A stretch of 64,000 nucleotides of DNA from Triatoma infestans (GCA_011037195.1 JAAEAF010006923.1:21318-85317); one strand, 5' to 3'; shown: positions 11,724-23,260, numbered from the stretch's first letter. Notes: generated by a model not told the origin, from the letters alone. A program made the numbers and translations.

Positions 11724-12347
11724 TCTGGTGTGAAACACTCACACGACTTAATACTCTAATTCTTCTTACTCTAATAAATAAAATTTTAATCTAGAAATTT
11801 TCTTTAAAATTGCAACGTTACAATGCTCAGTTGGGCTGGCCATTGAAATGGTGGCGGGGATTTTACTATGCCTAAGTGCCTTGCGTGGAGGCGCTCTATA
11901 TCAAAACCAAGAAAGCTTGTGCAAATTTAAATTTAAATGAACTGACAGACCCCCAATATTCTGTATAGTGTATTAATATTATACGTATGTACAGGTGGTA
12001 AAACCTATAAATATTATGCAGATAATATTCGAAGTTTAAATAAAATCGTTGGAGCGGTTTTCGAGAAAATCACGAAAAACTGGAAAAAAAATCAGTGAAG
12101 TCGCACTTTTGTTTGATGAATTCTGCCAGAAATCTTCGTACCTGATGCGTTGGTAGTAACTAAATAGAATACTTTGCTGAGACTTTTCATTGTTAAGATA
12201 TTAAGTTACATATACACACACAAACACATATGCACACGCATACAGATTATTCACTAAACACATTTTTTTCATATTCAAGGTATCTCAAAATATGTATTTC
12301 CGGTCGCAAAAATCGCACCATTGCAATACTTCCTCTTACTCCTTTCT
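11724..12347 (+). mobile_element. TCTGG element, diverged short copy
   Basis: Starts TCTGGTGTGAAACACTCACA and ends near ACTTCCTCTTACTCC. Only one CTTTTG/CTTCCGG-type block and a degenerate CA tract (12213-12245) remain. More family-like sequence (ATTACTTCCGGTTCC) follows at 12380. Confidence 0.75.
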
Positions 12348-12504
12348 ACAATAAAAACTGAAAAAAAAATTCTATAAATTATTACTTCCGGTTCCAATTT
12401 CAATATCAATTTTGAAATTTTAGAAGTTTTATTTTGTATTTCCGCTATTCACTTACACATAACTATTTCTATATTTTTTATTTTTTTTTTTTTTGCTTTT
12501 TTTA

Positions 12505-12657
12505 CATCTAGTTTATTGGCGCTCGGTGCTTTCTCAATACACTTCCGAACTTGAGATACTGTTCTCTAGTAACAGACGGCACTACCAATCACCAGACAGA
12601 AGCGGTTAGAGGCTTCTAGATCCCGGAAAAATAAGGGCAGTAGGACTCAAATCCGTC
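12505..12657 (-). mobile_element. tRNA-derived SINE, interrupted by FB1
   Basis: On the minus strand it reads the B-box remnant (GGATTTGAGTCC), the central block (AGCCTCTA…CTAGAGAACAGT…) and a type-A-like end (GAGCGCCAATAAACTAG). The copy is cut at its tRNA-like end by the FB1 insertion at 12665, whose target-site duplication lies in SINE sequence. Confidence 0.75.
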
Positions 12658-12829
12658 ACTACCGTTGTTGTGGTGGTTGGTTCCGCAGAGCTGGAAAGCA
12701 TCAGAGACATTTTCCGTGGTAGCCTGCTTCATTTTGTGGTCATCGACCGGTTTCGGGTCAAAACGCATCCTGAAGATGGGCGAACGCCCGTCGTCTACCA
12801 CGGAAAATATCTCTGATCCGACACTACCG
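12651..12829. mobile_element. FB1 inverted-repeat element with target-site duplication
   Basis: The element occupies 12665-12815. It is flanked by ATCCGTCACTACCG (12651-12664) and ATCCGACACTACCG (12816-12829), a 14-bp duplication with one mismatch. It begins TTGTTGTGGTGGTTGG and ends AAATATCTCTG; those are the two asymmetric ends of the family. The interior retains two half-hammerheads: on the minus strand GAA, stem III ACCGGT, C and GATG; on the plus strand CATC, CTGAAGA and stem II GGGCG-AA-CGCCC. Internal deletions removed the rest. The long duplication indicates insertion by nicking and target-primed copying rather than cut-and-paste. Confidence 0.85.
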
Positions 12830-12860
12830 TGTTCCAAATTCTAGCAGGCTACCAATCTCT

Positions 12861-14030
12861 AATAACTTCTTTTTCGTATTCTGGGCACTTCAAAACATAT
12901 GTTTCTATAAAAATTCGACAACTTCAAAAATTTGGGAGTAAATAGCCGCTACTTCATCAAAGCGGGTTATTCCAGTCTAACAACATTTAAACTAGCAGCC
13001 AAACGTTTTCCACTGGTCCATCTGCAAAGATAGTTGATATGTACAATTACTTGGGTTTGGCATGCCCAACGGCTAACATTGGCTCTTCAACACACAATGT
13101 ACACTTTATAGACCATTATATAAGGGACTTTTCACAGAAAATCTTTTCAGTCGCCGTAGAATTTGGTTTCTAGCCATTCCCTGGGAACATAAGTAAAACT
13201 AAAATTCAGCTATCAAGCAAATAAAGACATTTTTCCACTTCTCAGAAATCACCAACTATGAAACTTTCGCAAAGAAAAGTTCCTATACAGCACCAAACAT
13301 TCTCTAGACATTTTCAACTTTTTGTTGAAATGAGTATTACCCATACGATTATAAAACGTAATTTTAACTTTAATTAAAAATTCGAAATATTTTTAAGTGC
13401 TTTTTGTATATAGCAAATTTTGATTTAAAAGCTTCTTATACATGTATATATAAACCGCATTAGAATGGGTATTATAATGCCATCTTCAGCGAATATACAC
13501 ACGCCGGTTTACACCCAGCATTAACCGGTTCTAAAAGACTGATTTCACCCCATGAAAAAAAAATAAAATAAAAGAATATTAAAACAAGATGCCTGTCTCT
13601 GACCCTGAACCGTGATCCACCTTTAATACCTGTGCAGTCACTGTTACAATTATTATTCTCATACTTTTTTTTTTTGTATTATTATAAATATCTATTAATT
13701 TATTAATTTCATGAATAAATATAAAAGGTAAAAAAAATTAACAGAGAAACTTTGTAACCAAAAAAAAGCAAAAAATAACTCAGTTCACTCGTTATTTAGA
13801 AATTAAAAACAAAAAACAACTGAAAGGTGATTAAATAACATTTTCCTCATGATTATAAAATGCCTAACACTAATATGAACAAGATCGCTAATGTTTAATA
13901 TAGTAACATTATTTTGATATCATTCTGCTTTATAATGAATATTCAAGCTCAAAAGTAAACATTTGCTGACGATGTAATAAAAGTCTATGTTAACCTAAGC
14001 GGAAACTAAATTTTTACTGTCATAAGAGGG
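12861..14030. other. Unassigned non-coding stretch
   Basis: 12880-12990 resembles TCTGG-element sequence (CATATGTTTC…AATTCGACAACTTC). At 13465-13500 the minus strand has CGCTGAAGATGGCATTATAA, a hammerhead-like core and stem II without a recognisable GAAAC. Nothing else is assignable. Confidence 0.4.
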
Positions 14031-14039
14031 GAGTATTTA

Positions 14040-14560
14040 TTACGATCTTGTCAAAATTTAAAGTTTCCAAAGAAAATATTTACAAGTTTCAGGTTCAACT
14101 AAATACGATAAAAAAATATATTTTAACGGAAGGTATGTATGTGATATGAGTGGGCGTGTTTTGTGAATGGGGGTTCCTGCAAAATATATCAAAGACTAAT
14201 CGTAAAAAAACTTAAATTTAATATTTCCGGTTAAGTATATCAATTTCATCGTTTTAAATATGAAATTTTGGTGAAAATCCGTCAACTGAATTTAAAACTT
14301 TATATAAAGAGGCCTATCACTTATATTTTGATATATTTTTCCAAATTAATTTTATGGAAAATTAATTTTTGGAGGAGTCTGGGGGTTAATTACCTTCCCC
14401 CAAAGTGACCACATCAATTCTAATACCTGTTCTAACATTAAGGTCCTATAACACGCCTTTTTTACCCATCCAATTTAAAGAAAATTGGTTAACCAAGAAA
14501 TGCAACTTTATCCAAAAGGCATTTCTGGTGTTTTTCGGAATTTTCTTCTTCTCGTCCGCG
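14040..14560 (+). mobile_element. TCTGG-family remnant
   Basis: Contains TTTCCGGTTAAG, a C-rich block (TTACCTTCCCCCAAAG) and AAATTGGTTAACC-type segments in the family's order. No ends are recognisable. Confidence 0.45.
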
Positions 14561-16104
14561 GCTCCGATGATATAATTTAAATTCGAATGGCTAGTTAACA
14601 GTTGTACATTTTATAAATCTATCACTTGCAATATAGACATATTCAATACTTGGCATATCTAATGGCATATCTAATGTGAACATGTATAATCCGCTCGTGC
14701 ATAGTACTTTTATTATAATGGAATAAACATTCTTCTGTTGAGGAACCTCATCACTGAAACAGATGGAAGCTTCTTACTGCCGCTACTGTTAAAGGCATTA
14801 AATGCACATTACCCTGTCTATCAAACGCTACAGTCAAAAACTTTCAAATATCAAACTTCCACAAAAAAAGCTACGGCCATCCTCTTCAAGTGATACCAAA
14901 AAATCGTATTTATATTCAGGCAAATTCAAGCTTAAGTCAGTAAAAAAAAAAAAAAAATTAACAATCAAGAATACTAAAAACCAGCAATCAATAGTGTGAA
15001 TTCAGTATATGAAGTATCTACAAGTAACAAGAAGTCAGGAAATAGATAATTATAGGAGGAGGTCTACAACACAATCTCAAAGAATTACGACAAATATTCA
15101 CTCGGCTCTCTGTCAAAAGCCCTTTTGCGTCGCCATCAATTTTATTAACAAACATGCTCTTCGGTTGGCTACTCTATTACTTCTATATATTCCTTCCTTC
15201 TCATTAGTTCGTTAAAATATATAATTTGTAAACAACAACCTCAACAATGACTAAAATTACATTGACGATGTAAATTACAGGCGTTACTTGTTGACCAATC
15301 AGAAAGCTAGGTAATGGCAAAGCTCATATAAAAATTTCCATAACCTCTTCAAGACTGTCGTGATATTAAAACCTCTGATTGCTGCATTTTTTTTTAAGTC
15401 TGTATAAGCAGAGGAATGATTAGAAGAAATTTCTGAAGACCTTTTTCTTAAAAATAATTCAAGTTTTTTTGAGATAAAGAGAAACTTCAGCTAAAAGCTA
15501 GATTTTATATAAAACCATCTCAGTAATAAAAATTTGTTCTAATAAAAGAAAAGTAATAATATAAAACAAACAGAAAATCCATGTAACTATGGTCAGATAA
15601 AAAAAGCTCACTCAGAGAGAGCAAGGTTAACAACTTCCCGCACCACTTAAAATTTCATTACCATTTCCGTATTATAAACATTCGATATAATTTTGGAGTT
15701 CCATTGATGGGACTGTTATAAACAAACCATTTTGTTTTCTATTCTTAAATTAATAAATGTCAAATATTTTCTGGATCAATTGGTTAATAAAAAAGGAGGA
15801 TAAATACCAAAAGAGTTATAACTTGCGTTCTTTTCAAGTTGTGACGTAATTTTTATAGCATCTTTTATTGTTTTAGTTCTTAAAAGAGAGCATAACTTTT
15901 TATAGGAATTGAATAAAATAAGATTTTTAAAGAACTACAAAAAACTATTTTAAAAACTAAAACTAATTCTATTTTTTATTTTAAATTTCCAAAGTTAAAA
16001 TATGGAAAGTTTATACTTTCTTACTTTGATGAGAGGAAGCATTGCGATCCCATCGAGTATTCAAAATTTAGTTTTCACAGAAATGGTCCTCACTCCAAGT
16101 ATGT
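14561..16104. other. Unassigned non-coding stretch
   Basis: AT-rich. Short plus-strand open frames at 14802-15215 lack domains or conserved motifs, and one ends in a lysine run made by an A tract. I see nothing that I can support. Confidence 0.45.
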
Positions 16105-16312
16105 GTATATATTTTTTTTATTTAATTGTAATACAGTACCAACACAAAATGTGTTTTGCCTGTAATGCCTTTGTCTGTAAGATAATGGTACTGACGTGTA
16201 GAACGTGTGCAGGCATCCCATCGAATGATGGCCCTGTTGGAGAGATTTGTTTATGAAGTGAATAAATGAAATGTGAAGTGAAATGAATGTATGAGTGTGA
16301 ATGTAAATTATG

Positions 16313-16876
16313 CTAGTTAATAATGTCGTTCAGTGAGGTCTGCCAGTCAGTAAGAAGTTTGTCTACGGTGGATGTAACAAGTCTTGTGGCCATCTCCGTT
16401 TTAGTCTTCTTTCTGGGACTAGAGTTGTTTGTAAATTGTTGATGAGAAGATTTGTATGCCCGTTCAGTTTTGACATGATACTTAGTGTACAGTCGATGTG
16501 CTGCTTGTTGTGCTGTTTCAGTGTTTGTGTCTTTATGTATTGTTTCGTTTGTAACATAGAAAGGAGATGAAAGTATAGTCCGCAGTGTGCGAGATTGGAA
16601 TGTCTGAATTTTTTTCAAATGTGTCTGTTTAGCCGCTCCCCAAAGCTGAAGTCCGTATGTCCAAAGTGGTTTCAGTAGTGTCTTGTAAATTAGGAGTTTG
16701 TTGTTTATGTTTAATGTGGATTTTGTCTTTAGTAATCTGTATAACTGTTTGAAACGTAAATTAAGTTCAAGTCTTTTGATCTTTACATGTGTTGCCCAAG
16801 TTATTCGTTTGTCCAAGTCCATCCCTAAATATTTTACTGAGTTACTTAAAGGTAACGGTTCGTTATCATATTTCAC
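16313..16876 (-). pseudogene. LINE reverse transcriptase C-terminal part
   Basis: 187 codons after the catalytic palm of the same LINE. Motifs: Y-L-G-M-D-L-D-K-R-I-T-W (the conserved YLG-x-x-LD-x-x-L-x-W block), L-L-I-Y-K-T-L-L-K-P-L-W-T-Y-G, and L-W-G-A-A-K, all typical of the Jockey-group thumb and C-terminus. It joins the preceding palm fragment only through a frameshift at the A run (T run at about 16893-16901 on the plus strand). In this assembly the protein is therefore broken, or a homopolymer error separates the parts. Confidence 0.85.
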
Positions 16877-17406
16877 AGGTATATCTTCCGTCTTTTTTTT
16901 AGAATAAAATGTACTGTTTTTGTTTTGTTTATATTGAGTTTACTTTTCCATGTGATGTTCCAGTTATGCAAGTTAGTCAAATGCTGCTCCAATATTAATT
17001 TGTTGGTTATTATGTCTGTGTTGGTAACAAGTAGTGCTGTGTCATCCGCATAGGTCGCAGTAACAATATTCGGATGTTCAGGTATGTCGTATGTGTAAAT
17101 ATTGTATAGCCCCAGAACACTCCCCTGCGGGACTCCAGCCTCAATGGGATGAATGTCGGAGATAACTGTATTTACCCTAACACTGAAGAATCTGTCCTCA
17201 AGATAAGATTTTAGCAAAAGGTAATAAGTGAAAGGTAGACTTCTCTTTAGTTTGACGAGCAATCCTGGGTGCCATACTTTACCGAAGGCTTGTGAAACGT
17301 CTAGGCAAATGCCTGTAACATATCTGTTTGGATTCGAGAGCGTTAGCAATGTGTGTTGTGATTCTTTGTATCTGATGAATAGTAGAGTGTTGTTGTCTGA
17401 AGCCAA
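16873..17406 (-). pseudogene. LINE reverse transcriptase palm fragment
   Basis: Contains L-D-V-S-Q-A-F-G-K-V-W-H-P-G-L-L, A-G-V-P-Q-G-S-V-L-G and the catalytic Y-A-D-D-T-A-L-L box (YADD at 17041-17052). Two residues appear deleted after V-L-G, where relatives have P-V-L. A frameshift near 17330-17345 separates it from the upstream Q-F-G-F-R motif. Key aspartates are present, but the enzyme lacks its N-terminal half and the endonuclease. Confidence 0.9.
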
Positions 17407-17579
17407 ATTGATGCTGTGGTATGATATGGTACCATAAAAAAAAAAACTAAAATTTTGTAAAGCTTTATTTAATATTTAAATAATTAATGATATTATCTGA
17501 ACTAATCATTAGTGTATATACAAAATATCCAAGAAAAACAAAAAAAATCGACAAAAGCAAAAACTTCAGTTGCTATATC

Positions 17580-17830
17580 AGTACTTCTCATACGTAAACA
17601 TTTTGGTCAAAATCTTAATGGGAAATGAGAAAAAATTAAAATGCATTTTTTTCTTTAAATTTTTCGTGATTTTCTGAAAACGACTTCAACGATTTCTTTA
17701 AATAGTCCATTAAAGGCCAATCTCCTTGAGAGAGTTCTGGCATAATTACAAGCTTAAGCTTTTCTCTAACGTGCCACCTTCAGTGCAAGATGCGATTCTA
17801 CCACCCATATAATATTATTGTAATAATAAA
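17580..17830 (-). mobile_element. TCTGG-family remnant (reverse)
   Basis: Contains the reverse family segments TTTTCGTGATTTTCTGAAAA, ACGATTTCTTTAAATAG and TAATATTATTG in order. There are no ends. It is interrupted by the SINE tail at 17831. Confidence 0.5.
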
Positions 17831-17901
17831 AGGCAGTGAGCAGTGCGCTCAGAACACTACGGACTCCAATAAACATAGATGTTGACGCGCTTAAAAAGAA
17901 A
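17831..17901 (+). mobile_element. SINE 3' fragment, tail type A
   Basis: Only the last 70 bases of the family: GGCAGTG…CAATAAACATAGATGTTGACG then CGCTTAAAAAG. Severe 5' truncation. Confidence 0.75.
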
Positions 17902-18006
17902 TTACCCTGTCCTGCAATCGTTGAATAATGTGACGAATATACCACTAAATTTAGTGGTTAAATTTTCTACTTTTTCTCACTAGTGTGTGAAAGTAACATT
18001 ATTCAA

Positions 18007-18252
18007 AGGGAAAGGATTAGCTGAGTGGTATGGCGCTGGACTAGCAACGAGGAGGTCCCAGGTTCGAATCTAACAACTCCCTTAGATTTACTCTTCCTAG
18101 GAGCCTCTACAGCTCACTGTCCGATGTTGGGCAGTGTTGTCTAAAGCTAGAGAACACTGCTCGTAGGCCGGCAGTGCAATGAAAAGGCTCCGGGGAGGGG
18201 CACAATAGAGCTGTCATGTCGCAGTGCATATCCCCTTTAGATAAAAAAAAAA
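18007..18252 (+). mobile_element. tRNA-derived SINE, full length, tail type B
   Basis: tRNA-like head with A box (TTAGCTGAGTGG) and B box (GGTTCGAATCT), which together would recruit RNA polymerase III. It shares the central block of the family (GCTCACTGTCCG…GAGAACACTG…GGCCGGCAGTGCA) but has a different 3' end: CACAATAGAGCTGTCATGTC, GCAGTGCATATCCCC and an A run. That end resembles the LINE 3' UTR end at 6475-6530. Confidence 0.88.
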
Positions 18253-18357
18253 TTATTCAACTCTAATTAGCCCGACATCTAGCAGCAATACACGTAAACA
18301 AGATCAGACACAAACCCCAGACACTGCGCGATTAAGATATACCAAAACGGAACAGGC

Positions 18358-18380
18358 TAGAGAGAGAGAGAGAGAGAGAG
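18358..18380. repeat. (AG)n microsatellite
   Basis: About eleven GA units following CTAGAGAG. Confidence 0.9.
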
Positions 18381-18419
18381 TATTTGACGTCAATTAAAAT
18401 ACATTCTCAATATTTACAC

Positions 18420-18660
18420 TTTTTCACACTTTTTACTTTCTCTTACTCCTAGTTTTTATATTCATAAAAATTAAAAAACAATTCAATGCGTTTGCAAAAA
18501 ATAAGTCTAATATTTAACTCTAGAGAAAAAATTCTATTTAAATTTCGTTCAGGTCAGGAGAAAATCTGAAATTCGAGTGTCTAAATAAAGCCATTTTCTT
18601 TCTACTATTTGTCGGGGCTCAAAGCACCTAAAAAAAAACCTTGCAACACCCGCTTACTAT
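18420..18660. mobile_element. TCTGG-family terminal remnant
   Basis: TTTTTACTTTCTCTTACTCC at 18430-18450 is the family's terminal inverted-repeat core. The sequence after it is diverged. No partner end was located. Confidence 0.45.
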
Positions 18661-19479
18661 CTATTTAATATTAATAGAAACCTATAAGTCCTACTAAATA
18701 CTCTTATTGATTCATACACCTTACAGTTAAATTAACAAATAAATAACACTTATGAATGCATTTTATAATAAGATATTTTTAGACTAGCCTATTTTGCAAG
18801 TCTGCAAAATCAAAGTGCACTATCTTTATTGATTACAGTAAAGGTAAGGGTAATCATAAAGGTGAAAATATGGTGGAAATAAAAATGCAGACTTAATTAT
18901 TCCGCCATTTTTTTTTATATTTTTTTTTAGTTATTTTCTGTTTACGCATAATTATTCCCAAAAAAAACTTATTAAAAGACGCTGTCTAAAACACTGTCTT
19001 CCGGTGAAAAACTTAATTTCTAAATCTGATTTCTAATGAATAAATAAATAAATACATTGTTATATTATTTCCTCTTTTATTGCCTTTCTCCCCTGTATGA
19101 CGTAGATCCTCCTTTTCTTTATCCATTCTCTGATGAAGACCTGTTTTCTTTCTTAGCAAAAACTGGGTCAATATCAGTAAAAGATTCCAGTAGTCCATAC
19201 TAAATAAGTAATTTTTTATAAATATAATATCTAAAACAATTAATACGACAAGAGATAGTTTTTTAATTTGAATTATATATTAATTACATTGGAGTTAGTT
19301 GTTTTGAAAATCTTGGAGTGAAAACATCGTTTTTCTGCATATTTCATTATCCAATTGAAAAATGTTCTTTAAACGGGGAATTTTTGCCATACTTGCAATT
19401 TATTCTTAATAATATTTAGATGTGAAAAAGAGTTTACTCTGAAAAAATAAAAATTATAATCTATATGCATAGTAATAGT
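18661..19479. other. Unassigned non-coding stretch
   Basis: AT-rich. CTCTGATGAAGACCTG near 19117-19132, with AAAACTGGGTC about 20 bases on, loosely resembles a decayed hammerhead core. I do not call it. Confidence 0.4.
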
Positions 19480-19720
19480 AGTACCAAGTTTTCGAGGAAA
19501 CAAATTATGGAAACGTTTTCGAAAAATTTGTGACAAACCGGAAAAAAAAAACAGTCGATAAGGTAATAACTTCCGATTAAACGAATTTGAAACGAAACTA
19601 TATGGTCGGATCTTTTATGGATAAATGAATTATTATTTCTGTGATTTTCCTAATTACTCACAACACACTGACACACAGTTAAATTTGTCATTTGAAAATG
19701 AAAAAAAAGGAAATCCCTTG
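19480..19720 (+). mobile_element. TCTGG-family remnant
   Basis: Keeps ACCAAGTTTTCGAGGAAAC, ACTTCCGATTAAACG and the region before the CA tract (ACACACTGACACACAG near 19660). No ends are visible. Confidence 0.5.
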
Positions 19721-20264
19721 TAACAGGAAAAAATGGCTTCTCTCTAATTTTGTACTTCTTTTAAATTGTTACTAAGTTTCGAGTTGAAAGAAAAGCAGTG
19801 TAGATATTAAGAATAATGAGCGGTAGACTAAAAAGTTTAAAGAGCTAGTTAAAGTGGGGCTAACAAAAGTGAGAGTTCTATATACATAAAAAAAAAAGGT
19901 CTATTTATTAGTATGTATGCAAATCTTCTCTTACCAATAGAAAGTTTTAAAAATGCTGGTTGTCCAAATAGCAAAAAACTCTTCTATATAACCGGCTGTA
20001 ATTCCATTAAGAGATGCACATACTAATCTTTAATTAAATCAATTATTATTTAGAGAACTCATATTATACATATATTCAAATTAATATTATGTCATAACTG
20101 TGCACGTTAAATATCGTCTAAAATTCTAGGTTTTTGCTACAAATTTTAGAGAAATAAAGTACGAAATTTAACTAAATGAAGACCGGATAAATGACTTCCG
20201 TATTGTCTGCAATGTTTTTTGAAGTATTTAAAGAAACATGATTCGCAGTTTAACAGTTGTTAAA

Positions 20265-20345
20265 CTAGGGATTTTTGAACCTGTTTTCCGGATTCTCATC
20301 CAACATCAGAGTGTGGGTTCATTCAAATTCGTTTAGAGAGTTTTT
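20265..20345 (-). mobile_element. FB2 inverted-repeat element fragment
   Basis: A single arm similar to the FB2 insertion at 42.14 kb. On the minus strand it reads CTGATG, then TGGAT-GAGA-ATCC as stem II, then GGAAAACAGG. It keeps the G of the CUGA-N-G core position that FB2 at 42 kb has lost, but its stem III is decayed. Confidence 0.55.
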
Positions 20346-20379
20346 TTGTTTGTAGCTGAGTTGAGGGATCTGTTTGTAG

Positions 20380-20610
20380 CAAGGGTTATCGCTCTTTGTA
20401 GAGTTGCCAGTTTGACTTTTATTGTCACTCTGGCGTCTCTCTACTCTCTAAGGCGTCTCTAGAAATCTGATAAGGGCCATCCAATAAAATACCCTCACGG
20501 ATCTTGTTTCTTTTGGGACATAGCCGGCCAAAATAGGAACAGCCATGAATCAGAAGAGACATCAATAGATGTCTTGAGCTATTGTAAAAGAACATGGCTG
20601 CACTAAGTTC
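20380..20610 (+). pseudogene. LINE C-terminal remnant
   Basis: A frame at about 20545-20600 reads E-S-E-E-T-S-I-D-V-L-S-Y-C-K-R-T-W, matching in layout the E-L-E-I-K-D-I-L-R-Y-C-N-Q-T end of the LINE at 8.8 kb. Upstream frames are broken. This is inference from one motif. Confidence 0.4.
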
Positions 20611-21340
20611 TAACTATACGGTGATTTTTGTGGAATAAGTGAGAGTTAGAGAATCAGAACTACATTCACTTTTCACTGCCTGTAAAGCAAAGATACTGTC
20701 AGGGCTTTACAGTTAAACAAGCGTAAGAGAGGTAGCGTAAGGCTAATAGAATAAAGCGGCGTGAAAGATTAAGCTGGTAGAGTGTAGAAGATTGAAGATA
20801 TAATATTTTTTTAGTGAAAATTCCCTCGCTTTTATGATGGTCGAGCCTTCCCTTTCTTTGGTTCTGCTAGGGGCAAGTAGGTAGAACTGGACTTTCCTAG
20901 GATATAATGTGGGATGTGGTACTGCTACGCTTCCCGTAATTTAAGCGATATAAGTGACATATAGTTGAATGGATGTTTGTACTTCTGTCATTCCGAGCCG
21001 ATTTCGTTCATAAAAAGGTTTGTTTCTCGCCTTTCATCCGATCTTTATTAGAGCTATACGATTGAATAGGTATTCGAAAATTAAGAAGAGTCACCACAGA
21101 AACTACTCTTTTCTCAAATTTATTTTGACAAATTTTTACAGAAATTCGGAATTCGAACTTTTTACAGCCCATTTTAAATATATTTAGTTCAATTAAGGTT
21201 TTGCGAATAATAAATTTATTATTATAGTGTTCCCTGAGAGGGAAAACCTATAACCTTGAACTTTCCTAAAACACCCATACATTTAATTTTTTTCCAAGAA
21301 AATATTGCAAATATGGGAAAAATGAATTGAGAATAATTAA
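20611..21340. other. Unassigned non-coding stretch
   Basis: Mixed-composition DNA without recognisable motifs. The end (21100-21300) has faint TCTGG-family features (AATTCGGAATTCG). Confidence 0.4.
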
Positions 21341-21432
21341 TGGTAAGAGGAAGTAGTTTGTTTTCGTGCCAAGTTTTCGAAATTGAGTTTTCACCGGAAA
21401 TAAATGTTTTGCGAGTTATGAACTGCCTTTAT

Positions 21433-22314
21433 TACTTTCTCTTACTCCTAGTAAGAGGAAATATTGTAATCGTGTCAAATTTTCGGATATCGATTTACCG
21501 GAAATATCGTTTTTAGGTCCCCTGAGTCAAAAAAAGTGGTTTTTTAGCAAATAGTCTGTGTGTATGTATGTTTGTTTGTGTATGTGCACAGCATAGCTCA
21601 AAAACGAAAAACCGCAGAAAGTTGAATCTTGATATTCCGTTTAGGAATCACCATGGGATCTGACTGTACCTTATGTGTCAAAATTCCTTAACCGGAAGTA
21701 CCACTTTACTAGTTTTTTTTTTATACGTTTTGCGATTTTCTCAAAAATGACTCGACGATTTTCTTTAAATTTGGTGTATCAACTACATATACAAAGAGCC
21801 ACAACTTTTATTTGAAATACGATATCAAACTTTTCTCCGGGAAAATACATTTAAGGGGTGGGGTTAGTTTTTCATCTAACGTGCTATTTCAGTTTATTAA
21901 ACAATTCTGCCTTTTTAATAATGTTACTTAGAATATTGTTGAAATTCCAAGTTTGAAAAAAAAAAATCGGATGACCGGAAGTGCATTTATTTTACCGCTT
22001 TACTAAATGATTTCTTCACTTTTTCATGATTTTCTCAAAAATGGGTCCGACGATTTTCTTGAAACTTCGTATATAAACTAAACATGCAAAGATCTGGGAA
22101 AAATTCTTTTAAGGGCACTTTTAGGGGAGGGTGGGGTTACAGATTTCCCTAAATTGCTATCATAGTTGATTATACAATTCTATCATCCAAACAAAATTAA
22201 TTAGAAATAAATAGATGACCAAAATTCCGAGTTTTAAGAAAATTAGTAAACCGGAAGTGCTCTTTTACTGAACTGTTTTTTTTTAATTTTCGACGAATTT
22301 CGTTAAATTTGGTA
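21433..22314 (-). mobile_element. TCTGG element (reverse), runs into the gap
   Basis: Begins with the 3'-terminal palindrome (TACTTTCTCTTACTCCTAGT) and runs through the GT-rich tract near 21560-21590 and the modules at ACCGGAAGT (about 21700, 21980, 22253). It is cut by the N gap with only the 5' end missing. A second reverse 3'-end fragment precedes it at about 21340-21420. Confidence 0.9.
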
Positions 22315-22653
22315 NNNNNNNNNNNNNNNNNNNNNNNNNNNNNNNNNNNNNNNNNNNNNNNNNNNNNNNNNNNNNNNNNNNNNNNNNNNNNNNNNNNNNN
22401 NNNNNNNNNNNNNNNNNNNNNNNNNNNNNNNNNNNNNNNNNNNNNNNNNNNNNNNNNNNNNNNNNNNNNNNNNNNNNNNNNNNNNNNNNNNNNNNNNNNN
22501 NNNNNNNNNNNNNNNNNNNNNNNNNNNNNNNNNNNNNNNNNNNNNNNNNNNNNNNNNNNNNNNNNNNNNNNNNNNNNNNNNNNNNNNNNNNNNNNNNNNN
22601 NNNNNNNNNNNNNNNNNNNNNNNNNNNNNNNNNNNNNNNNNNNNNNNNNNNNN
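22315..22653. other. Assembly gap (N run)
   Basis: 339 undetermined bases. The left side is TCTGG-element sequence and the right side is not an obvious continuation, so the gap probably sits in or beside repeats. Any ORF spanning it is meaningless. Confidence 1.
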
Positions 22654-22719
22654 TATTATATTATACAGTGTTAACCATATTTTGTTAATTCTTTCAAATC
22701 AGACCATTTCTTTCCTTCA

Positions 22720-23260
22720 TCAACCCTATTATATGGTAATAAGGGTCCAGAATCCATTAACCGGAAGTGCGATTTACTGAATGTGCTTTTTTTTCCATTT
22801 TTTCCAGACTTTCTGGAATGATTTTCTTCATTAACTATGTACTGCAGATATAAATATCTATTACTTTCATCTGAAGCATTTGTTCTGTTCTGTTTGATTT
22901 TTTTTTCAGTTCTGGCGGAGCAGCAAAGTTGAGTTTCCCTTAACACATCTTTCAGTACAATGTTTCCACGCCTATCTACTCATATAATGTGTGCTTATAC
23001 CACCTTTTAAGAACATTGGAAGCATTGCTAAAATATAAATAAAAAAATTGAAGAAAATTGATTAATCGTAACTCTGCGTCTTTATAGAACTGTTTTTGAG
23101 TTTGTTTTTGTTTTTTTAAATTTTCTTGAAAATTGTTAATGATTTCTTTAAACGTGGAATGTTAATTGCACAGATATAAATATAATCACCTTTATTTGAA
23201 ATATTTTTCAAAAATTTCAAATATTATTGGGATTTGTTCAGTATTATTAGCGCTGTTAGA
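22720..23260 (-). mobile_element. TCTGG-family remnant (reverse)
   Basis: Has TTAACCGGAAGTGCGATTTA, then TTTTCCAGACTTTCTGGAAT, then a second diverged block to about 23230 and GTTTCACACCAG near 23268. These are the order and orientation of the family, but highly diverged. Confidence 0.5.

Larger units (their letters stand above)
16105..17438 (-). mobile_element. Jockey-like LINE, 5' truncated
   Basis: About 1.33 kb with its 3' end on the left. On the minus strand the order is: fingers fragment (Q-F-G-F-R-Q-Q-H-S-T-I-H-Q), palm, thumb, a C-terminal domain, a roughly 200-bp 3' UTR and an A-rich end (AATTAAATAAAAAAAA) near 16105-16120. The 5' truncation is just inside the reverse transcriptase, the usual fate of LINE copies. 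The two coding parts are described separately. Confidence 0.9.

Noticed and set aside
12665..12815. Bacterial-type terminator or attenuator from the GC-rich hairpins
   Set aside because: The genome is eukaryotic, and the hairpin is stem II of a hammerhead in a mobile element.
19117..19165. Hammerhead at CTCTGATGAAGACCTG
   Set aside because: The boxes are present but stem II has no partner strand and the stem I flanks do not pair.
22309..22674. Open frame across the N gap
   Set aside because: Made almost entirely of undetermined bases.
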